NCBI GenBank assembly: GCA_027924645.1
Contig: BSBN01000809.1
Span: 48,142,001-48,206,000, forward strand
Direction of reading: 5' to 3'
DNA from: Cunninghamia lanceolata
Taxonomy: Eukaryota > Streptophyta > Pinopsida > Cupressales > Cupressaceae
DNA: 64,000 nucleotides
The first letter of the stretch is position 1. The number at the start of each line of letters is the position of its first letter. A program made the position numbers and the translations under genes. The notes under the pieces are model-generated. The model had not been told where the DNA came from and did no database searches. It saw nothing but the letters and a program-made list of their open reading frames with translations. Positions 57,331 to 64,000 of this stretch are shown here, piece after piece.

Positions 57331-57883
57331 AAAAATTTAAAGAAAAACATTATGAACTTGTGTCATTTTCTATTTCTTTTAGGTTTTACTCAAGTTCTCA
57401 AGTCCCATATTTATTTAAATCTAGTCTAAATTCTTCAAATCTCAATGTTCCAAATGTTTTCCACTCTTGGGTGTTGGTTTAGTTTTGACAAATCATTTAA
57501 TTTTCTACTATAAAAATGGTGTATCTTTGAATTTGCTTCAAGGACTAAAAAGTGTTTAGTAGTGACTTTGACTTATAAACAACATTCAACCCATAATTTT
57601 TTTTTTAAGAAAACAAAAAAAAATTAAAGAAACACATTATGAACTTGTGTCATTTTCTATTTCTTTTAGGTTTTACTCAAGTTCTCAAGTCCCATATTTA
57701 TTTAAATCTAGTCTAAATTCTTCAAATCTCAATGTTCCAAATGTTTTCCACTCTTGGGTGTTGGTTTAGTTTTGACAAATCATCTAATTTTCTACTATAA
57801 AAATGGTGTATCTTTGAATTTGCTTCAAGGACTAAAAAGTGTTTAGTAGTGACTTTGACTTATAAACAACATTCAACCCATAA
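57331..57883. repeat. Tandem duplication, period 287 bp
   Basis: Copies run from about 57331-57596 and 57618-57883. They are almost identical (one clear difference is TCATTTAA against TCATCTAA) and are separated by an A-rich and T-rich linker. This suggests a recent local duplication. Confidence 0.9.
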
Positions 57884-58213
57884 AAAATATACATCTATTT
57901 TTATTTGTGAATGGCTCACATAAGTGGAAAATAATATCATAAACATTTTATTTATTCTTTATATTTTGATAATAGAACATAGAGTGTGATTTGAAATGCT
58001 GATGTAATTTTTTTACATAGTTAACATCTAGAAGTATTCTTGATCATTGATATAGACCATGGAAATATTATATCTATAAATGTTCTAATCATCCTTGTGC
58101 TATGATAATGTGCTATAAAAAATGTTTATAATTTTAATGGTTTAAATTTGCATATCCATATCATTTCTTATTTATTTATTTATTATTAAAACATTGATTC
58201 TTACCTCAAATTA
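57884..58213. other. AT-rich sequence, nothing recognised
   Basis: No coding signal or repeat boundary seen before the inverted-repeat arm at 58214. Confidence 0.35.
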
Positions 58214-58258
58214 CCTATCGGCATATCCCTTGAACCTCCAAAGGGTGCAAGTGCTAGT
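58214..58258 (+). repeat. Right arm of the 45-bp inverted repeat (CTAG-ending terminus)
   Basis: It starts CCTATCGGC and ends GGGTGCAAGTGCTAG followed by T. CCCTT...AAGGG (58227-58245) can form a hairpin eight bases before the CTAG. Hairpin, short spacer, CTRR and T is the layout of a Helitron 3' end. It mirrors 51819-51863. Confidence 0.7.
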
Positions 58259-58500
58259 TATAATTTTTTGAACCTCTCATTTCTTGATGACTATAATGTT
58301 TTGTTGGAAGTAGACAGGGGTTGTATAAGAGTGTGACCTTTCAAGGAACTATGACTTGTGAGAAATTATGGGGTATAAGATTAACTCAAATAAAGCCAAC
58401 AGAAAATGGGAGTATGAGATTAGTAGAAATAAACAAGTGTCACTTAGTTCCAAGTCCCTGCTATTGAAGTATTGTAATAATATTTTTTTTTTTAATGGAT
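58259..58500. other. Flank with one copy of the GTGATTTCTTT-type repeat
   Basis: 58262-58345 matches about 51985-52070 in direct orientation (GAACCTCTCATTTCTTGATGACTATAATG). The rest is unrecognised. Confidence 0.5.
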
Positions 58501-59710
58501 AGATGAGTTATCACAGCGATTTTGAGGTTAGTCATATAACAGTTTGAGATAAAAAAAAATGCTTGGATTAGAGCCAGATTCTTAAAAGTCGAATGTATGG
58601 CGATTTAACTGTGTTGGTGAAGATTATAATTGTTGGGATTGAGATTGACTCCAAGTTTGATTCATACTAGGCACAACTATGACCAGCGTAACTGAAGTTG
58701 AGTTTGTTCTTTAGAATAATTATTTGTTAAATATTGATGAGCAAATGATTTGTTATTAAACAATCTTTGTAGATTGATTAGTTGATTTTGGGTTTGATAG
58801 CTAGATCCCTAGCAGTGTAGTTCAAGTTGAGTTTGTTCCTTAAATTAAATATTTGTTAAATATTGATTTGTATATTGACTAGTTAATTTTTGAATGGTTG
58901 AAAGTATAATTGATAGTGATTAGTTAAAGACCAACAAGTATTGATTGTTGTAAGTAATTTGTAACGTGGTTTAAAGTATAGTTGATAATAACTAGTTAAT
59001 TGGTGAAGCTATCTTAGAAATAGATTCTTACAAATGAATGTGTTAAAATTGGAAGGCAATTTTATTTGAATGGTAAAAATCAGAAATATTTGGTATAATA
59101 TTTGAAGTATTATATATATATAAATTAAAACAAAACAACTCTAATACACAATGGATGAATGAGATATCACTTGCATTATGACATAACTATAATTTACATG
59201 TATTCAAGGATGCCCATAGTGCATCATAATTCCTGGGTGGACATTTCAAATGATAGAAACAAAGTAACCCTATGTTTAATTGAGGAGATTTAATCAGAAC
59301 AATTAAAACACGTTCATTTTTTTAACATTTTCCTCTTACAATACGAAAAATTAAATCACTAAACTTATAAAGCACATTTCTCAAATAATACTATATTTAA
59401 ACAATTTTTAGCATATTGAAAAAATGATGTTCGAAGCTCCAAACATGAACCTCGTTCCCATCAAGGCCTAAATTATATGGTTGTATGGCGACATTTAGAT
59501 ATTTTTGTTATGAAATACAATTAGAAGTTTGGGAAGACTATATTATATGAAAGGAAAGATTTTGTATAAACCATAAAAATTATGTAAAATAATAATTAAA
59601 TATATATCTAATTTATAATACATATTTTTAAAATAAGATATGTTTTACATTTAAAGTGTAACTTTGAATAGATAACTATCAAAAAAATTTGTTTAATAGG
59701 CAAGGGCGAC
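58501..59710. repeat. 1.2 kb direct repeat, copy R1
   Basis: It begins AGATGAGTTATCACAGCG, ends GGCAAGGGCGAC, and matches 59997-61233 throughout. No protein is recognised. It contains a (TA)6 run at 59111-59122. The ends do not form convincing LTR features (no primer site after it), so a segmental duplication is more likely than an LTR pair. Confidence 0.9.
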
Positions 59711-59999
59711 AACCCATGAGTCTAGCAACAAAGTGTCTAAGACTGGTGTAATAGAAAATATAAAATGGGTTCAAAATAATGGGGAAATCCATAGAGATTG
59801 CAATGTTAAATTTTGTAGAGAGGAAATAGGCAAAACTCTACAATTTATGCTTACTAATGATGTTATCGGCATCATTGATGAATTCCAAAACTATATTATC
59901 ATTTTGTTTTATCAAGAGGAACACCTACAAAGATAGATTTTTACAAAATGATCTGAATTAAATTGGGAAAGTAGGGGTTGGGAAATTCAATCTTCAAGA
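59709..59999 (+). pseudogene. LINE ORF1 fragment, copy S1
   Basis: The 291-bp segment is nearly identical to 61837-62127, inside the LINE ORF1. The open part (59733-59936) reads KTGVIENIKWVQNNG, then CREEIGKTLQFMLTND and YQEEHLQR. It is wedged between R1 and R2 and lacks the LINE 5' part that precedes the second copy. Confidence 0.85.
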
Positions 60000-60591
60000 T
60001 GAGTTATGACAGCGATTTTGAGGTCAGTCATATAACAATTTGAGATTAAAAAAAAAATGCATGGATTAGAGCCAGATTCTTGGAAGTCGAATGTATGGCG
60101 ATTTAACTGTGTTGGTGAAGATTATAATTGTTGCAATTGAGCTTGACTCCAAGTTTGATTCATACTAGGCACAACTATGACCAGCGTAACTGAAGTTGAG
60201 TTTGTTCTTTAGAATAATTATTTGTTAAATATTGATGAGCAAATGATTTGTTATTAAACAATCTTCGTAGATTGACTAGTTGATTTTGAGTTTGATAGCT
60301 AGATCCCTAGCAGTGTAGTTCAAGTTGAGTTTGTTCCTTAAATTAAATATTTGTTAAATATTGATTCGTATATTGACTAGTTAGTTTTTGAATGGTTGAA
60401 ACTATAATTGATAGGGATTAGTTAAAGACCAACAAATATTGATTGTTGTAATTAATTTGTAACGTGGTTTAAAGTATAGTTGATAATAGCCAGTTAATTG
60501 GTGAAGCTATCTTAAAAATAGATTCTTACAAATGAATGTGTTAAAATTGGAAGGCAATTTTATTTGAATGGTAAAAATTAGAAATATTTGG

Positions 60592-60648
<57 letters not shown>

Positions 60649-61233
60649 AAAACAAAACAAGTCTTATACACAATGGATGAATGAGATATCACTTGCATTA
60701 TGACATAACTATAATTTACATGTATTCAAGGATGCCCATAGTGCATCATAATTCCTGGGTGGACATTTCAAATGATAGAAACAAAGTAACCCTATGTTTA
60801 ATTTAGGAGATTTAATCAGAACAATTAAAACACATTCATTCTTTTAACCTTTTTCCTCTTACAATACAAAAAATTAAATCACTAAACTTATAAAGCACAT
60901 TTCTCAAAAAATACTGTATTTAAACAATTTTTAGCATATTGAAAAAATGATGTTCGAAGCTCCAAACATGAACCTCGTTCCCATCAGGGCCTAAATTATA
61001 TGGTTGTATGGCTACATTTAGATATTTTTGTTATGAAATACAATTAGAAGTTTGGGAAGACTATATTATATGAAAGGAAAGATTTTGTATAAACCATAAA
61101 AATTATGTAAAATAATAATTAAATATATATTTAATTTATAATATACATTTTTAAAATAAGATATGTTTTACATTTAAAGTGTAACTTTGAATAGATAACT
61201 ATAAAAAAAAAATGTTTAACAGGCAAGGGTGAC
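59997..61233. repeat. 1.2 kb direct repeat, copy R2
   Basis: It begins AGATGAGTTATGACAGCG and ends GGCAAGGGTGAC. The main difference from R1 is the expanded TA run. Point differences are few by eye. Confidence 0.9.
60595..60644. repeat. (TA)25 microsatellite
   Basis: Fifty bases of perfect TA repeat. The same place in R1 has six units. Confidence 0.97.
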
Positions 61234-61740
61234 CATCAAATTTATACCCCAATTCCCATCCTTTAAATAATCCATACTACAACTACTTAAAAACCACTCC
61301 TTACAAATTGAAAGTAACACTAAAAAATAAATTGACTGGCTTCCATAACTTATTTATTTAGGAGTAGTTGGCTATACTTGGGATAAATCAGAGAGGATAG
61401 TTTATTTATAATGAAAAAATAATGTGTTGAATTAAAATTTAATGATAGTGGTAAATTTGACATCTCTATCATATCTAAATTGTCCCATGGAAAAAATAAA
61501 ATAAAAAATATTCTTTACATAGACAAATGGGTCCTTACTAAATGTGCTAATGTGGTCTCTTTTTTTGAGAGCAACCCACCAAAAGATTACTTGAGAAGGG
61601 TAGAGAGGAATGAGAGAAAAAGGTGAATGTAAAGCTTCTACACTTAGGCAATCGTTTTAGAAATTCCTAAAACCCTAGCCACCAAAGTGTGCATCGACAA
61701 CCATTATAAGGAAATGAGACTCAAGGCTAAGGTACAATAG
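61234..61740 (+). other. Segment X: sequence upstream of the LINE ORF1, possible LINE 5' region
   Basis: It lies between R2 and the LINE ORF1 start. Its last part (about 61620-61740, with CCTAAAACCCTAGCCACC) looks like the 5' leader of a plant L1-type LINE. It is missing between R1 and S1. Confidence 0.4.
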
Positions 61741-62950
61741 ATGGGAGTAGATTGTAGAGAAGAGTTTGGAAAGAATGAAGATGTATTGAATGCAAATCAA
61801 ATTATGGAGATAGAAATCATGTTGACGTTGATGGATACAACCCATGAATCTAGCAACAAAGTGTCTAAGACTGGTGTAATAGAAAATATAAAATGGGTTC
61901 AAAATAATGGGGAAAACCATAGAGATTGCAATGTTAAATTTTGTAGAGAGGAAATAGGCAAAACTCTACAATTTATGCTTACTAATGATGTTATCGACAT
62001 CATTGATGAATTCCAAAACTATATTATCATTTTATTTTATCAAGAGGAACACCTACAAAGATAGATTTTTACAAAATGGGCTAAATTAAATTGGGAAAGT
62101 AGGGGTTGGGAAATTGAATCTTCAAGAGGGTTAAGTAAAGGATATGTATCCTCTATGTTCAAATCAATTGGCCATGGTCAAAATGTTCTACAATATGGCA
62201 CATGGGCGATTTGTGGTTAGGTTTGCTATCTTCAAGCATGGAGTCTTGACCTTCGTTCTCAAGGTCCTTCATATCATTACCCAATGTGGACAAAATTTCC
62301 ATTTTAGAACTTGGCATTTAGATAATTCTTAAGGGCTATTGTATCACAACTTGGAAGATTTATTTGGTGCAAGAATAATATGAATAAGTTCTCCAATTTA
62401 AGGGTACACCCTAAGGTATGTGTGGAAGTGGATTTAAACAATCCATTTCCAAAGAATGCCAAATTGATTGGTCCTAGATTTGAATTTGATTAGTCAGTCG
62501 TATACTTGAATAATCCTAATTCTTTCTTTTCTACCCGACAAAAGGTCATTTGATAAGAGATTTCCCTACTAGGAAAAATAGGTTCATTCAATGACTTGTT
62601 TCATTTCATCTTATCAAATAGTTTGTGCAAACTATTTGTTAGTCTCTTACTATGCCTAGGGTCTCTTCTCAACCTAAGGGACATGACAATTCTTCCTCTC
62701 CTACCTAGGCTCAAACTAACCACCAAAATTCTTCATACAATCTTGCCTCATCTGACAACGATGTCATGATGACAAATGGTTGGGGAATGGTAAGGAAGAG
62801 AAAAGAACCTTCTAGTTCTTCTAAATCTCCAAGTCTTCATCCACCATATTGCTTCATTCTTCCCCTCCTCACTCTAATTTGGGACCTCATGCTTGAGATT
62901 TTGTTTCTCCTCCTCCATTTGCAAGACAAAGATCAAGGTATCCTCCTCTA
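61741..62950 (+). pseudogene. L1-type LINE ORF1 (DUF4283-like), decayed
   Basis: ORF1 of plant L1 LINEs is an RNA-binding chaperone. From 61741 one frame runs with stops at 62062, 62218 and others. It reads CREEIGKTLQFMLTND, then NVLQYGTWAICG, YHYPMWTKFPF, FLRAIVSQLGRFI and VCVEVDLNNPFPKNAKL, the order of the DUF4283-type domain (a GPW-like start, PMWTK for P-[VF]-W-V-[QR], LGRF, CVEVDL). Near 62780-62860, in another frame, GWGMVRKRKEPSSSSKSPS matches the variable Ser-rich C-terminus. A cysteine knuckle was not found. Its first 291 bp downstream of 61837 also exist as S1. Confidence 0.8.
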
Positions 62951-62957
62951 GATACAA

Positions 62958-63340
62958 ATGAAAGGAGGCCTTCTGATCAACTTATTACCCCTACTGACAA
63001 TTTTGGTGTGTTTCCACAAGTGGATGATTCACTTCATTTTCAACATGAACTACACAATTCTTTCCTACAATGTAGGAGGGATAACACCCCCTCATTGTAA
63101 ATTCAAATTTAAAGAGGCAATTGTGAAGTGGAAACTTGATATTTTATTTCTTCAAGAAGTCAAACTTAAGGGTCACAATTGGTTTAATCATTTTAATCTT
63201 AGTAATGAATAATTTGATAACTAGTTGTATTTTCACAATACTCTGGTTGTGGTATATCCAAGCCATAATAAATATTCCAACCATGCTAATAACTAGTTCA
63301 CTTGGTCTAACTACATATTTTGGGTTGATATGAATTTATG
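62958..63340 (+). pseudogene. L1-type LINE ORF2, N-terminal endonuclease, decayed
   Basis: ORF2 starts with an apurinic-like endonuclease that nicks target DNA for reverse transcription. From the ATG at 63044 the frame reads NYTILSYNVGGI, then FKEAIVKWKLDILFLQEVKL, matching the usual start L-S-x-N-x-x-G and the I-x-x-L-Q-E-[TV]-K metal-binding motif. A stop follows at about 63210. Pieces continue in changing frames (YPSHNKYSNHANN, then WSNYIFWVDMNL) to about 63340. The reverse transcriptase would lie beyond the window. Confidence 0.78.
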
Positions 63341-64000
63341 TAGGTTAGATAGGTTTTATTAACTTCTAACCTAAAAATAATCTATGACTCCTCTACCTAT
63401 TTTGTCTAAGTAGACTATTCTCCTACCCTTTTGGAAGATTATCCAATTTTATGTTCTATCTCATCTATTGAAAAGTCTCATTGAATATATATTGGACATC
63501 ATATAAAAGTAATACTTCCCACCTAAAAATGCTTCTCGCATAGCTACATTAGTTGGCATATGGAATTCTATACCAAGTCAAAAGAAGGGAAATCTTATAG
63601 GAAGTGGTGGTGCTCTACAATCTCATAGTATTCTAATTTCTTATTCTCCTTTGGTAGAATAATCACTTGGAAAAATCCCTTCAAGGGAAGCTAGAGCATG
63701 CCAAAAAATTCTTAATTTAGACCTAAATAATACCAACATTCAAGCTAAAAACTATGCAAAGGGATCCAACTCTTGAAATGCTACACCCATCTATGGAAAC
63801 CCTAAATTAAGCTTCCTCTCTCTCCTCACTAGGCAATGTTGATTATAACCCCAAGGCACTCAGAAACCATGCAGATTTGAAACCTAGCAAGTCTAGTCGA
63901 GGGATTATAAGGAGACTCTTTTGGGGGTGTGAGTAGAAAAGGAGGCAATTGGAAAATCTTTGCTAGGCTGGGATGTCGCATAGAGGCATGTTACAGGGGG
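63341..64000 (+). mobile_element. Probable continuation of the LINE, not interpretable
   Basis: This AT-rich tail follows the endonuclease remnant without a visible boundary. Short coding-like pieces remain (for example NASRIATLVGIWNSIPSQKK near 63525-63585), but no reverse transcriptase motif is identifiable before the window ends. Confidence 0.35.

Noticed and set aside
51819..58258. CACTA-type or MULE transposon based on the inverted arms
   Set aside because: CACTT...AAGTG ends are suggestive, but flanks give no matching 3-bp (TAG versus CTA) or 9-bp duplication, and no transposase is present. Helitron-like remains the better, unproven reading.
58501..61233. R1 and R2 as LTRs of one small retrotransposon
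   Set aside because: No primer site after R1 and no clear polypurine tract before R2. The inner 291 bp is LINE ORF1 that also exists outside, so segmental duplication explains it better.

Overview
The window is plant nuclear DNA, AT-rich and dominated by retrotransposons, with a small amount of decayed genic sequence in the right third. The evidence is plant-type Ty1/copia and Ty3/gypsy elements, an L1-type LINE with a DUF4283-like ORF1, spliceosomal exon/intron structure, and fragments of two recognisable plant genes: a DUF630/632 N-terminus and the first exon of an MDP-1 phosphatase. The deep nesting and the strong decay of every element suit a large, slowly purged genome such as a gymnosperm, but that is inference. 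I see no intact cellular gene, rRNA, functional tRNA or CRISPR array.

Positions 1-43071 are one nested stack that can be read from LTR termini (TG...CA), primer-binding sites, polypurine tracts and target-site duplications (TSDs). The host layer, called Z here, is a minus-strand LTR element. Its 5' LTR is 42295-43071, and only the last 12 bases of its 3' LTR are in the window (1-12). Z received four insertions. Element A (3470-10211, plus, TSD GACAT) and element B (11182-26482, plus, TSD CAAAT) both split the single Z coding region. D is an unclassified 5.1 kb insertion (27037-32165, flanked by ACAAT). E is a Ty1/copia element (32568-40065, minus, TSD AACCC). Element C (12613-20400, plus) lies inside B. 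Removing A and B rejoins the Z reading frame. Z itself sits in an older copia remnant, F (43077-44678, plus), which is then cut by another copia-type LTR, G (44679-44905).

A, B and C share LTRs of about 1.25 kb, a primer site starting TGGTGAACCC, a leader built of about 180-bp repeats and a long non-coding 3' part. The short coding cassette in the middle differs: Gag with a zinc knuckle in C, a protease linker, retropepsin and G-patch remnant in B, and a retropepsin-like piece with a basic tail in A. None of A, B, C or Z has a recognisable reverse transcriptase or integrase, so all look non-autonomous. E carries the full copia gag-pol order but is dead (stops, a frameshift, and an altered YVDD motif).

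Positions 44900-58500 are lower-copy, AT-rich DNA. A 45-bp sequence ending CTAG|T occurs in inverted orientation at 51819-51863 and 58214-58258, with a third copy at 45444-45488. Between the first two lie same-strand pieces of unrelated genes: a DUF630 N-terminus with a lost ATG (52983-53156), an unrecognised exon-like piece (about 53341-53495), MDP-1 exon 1 (53568-53683), and a three-exon pseudogene (55328-55986). This looks like gene-fragment capture by a Helitron-like or other transposon.

Positions 58500-64000 hold two copies of a 1.2 kb repeat (58501-59710 and 59997-61233), with a 291-bp piece of LINE ORF1 between them, then a degenerate L1-type LINE on the plus strand running off the window end.
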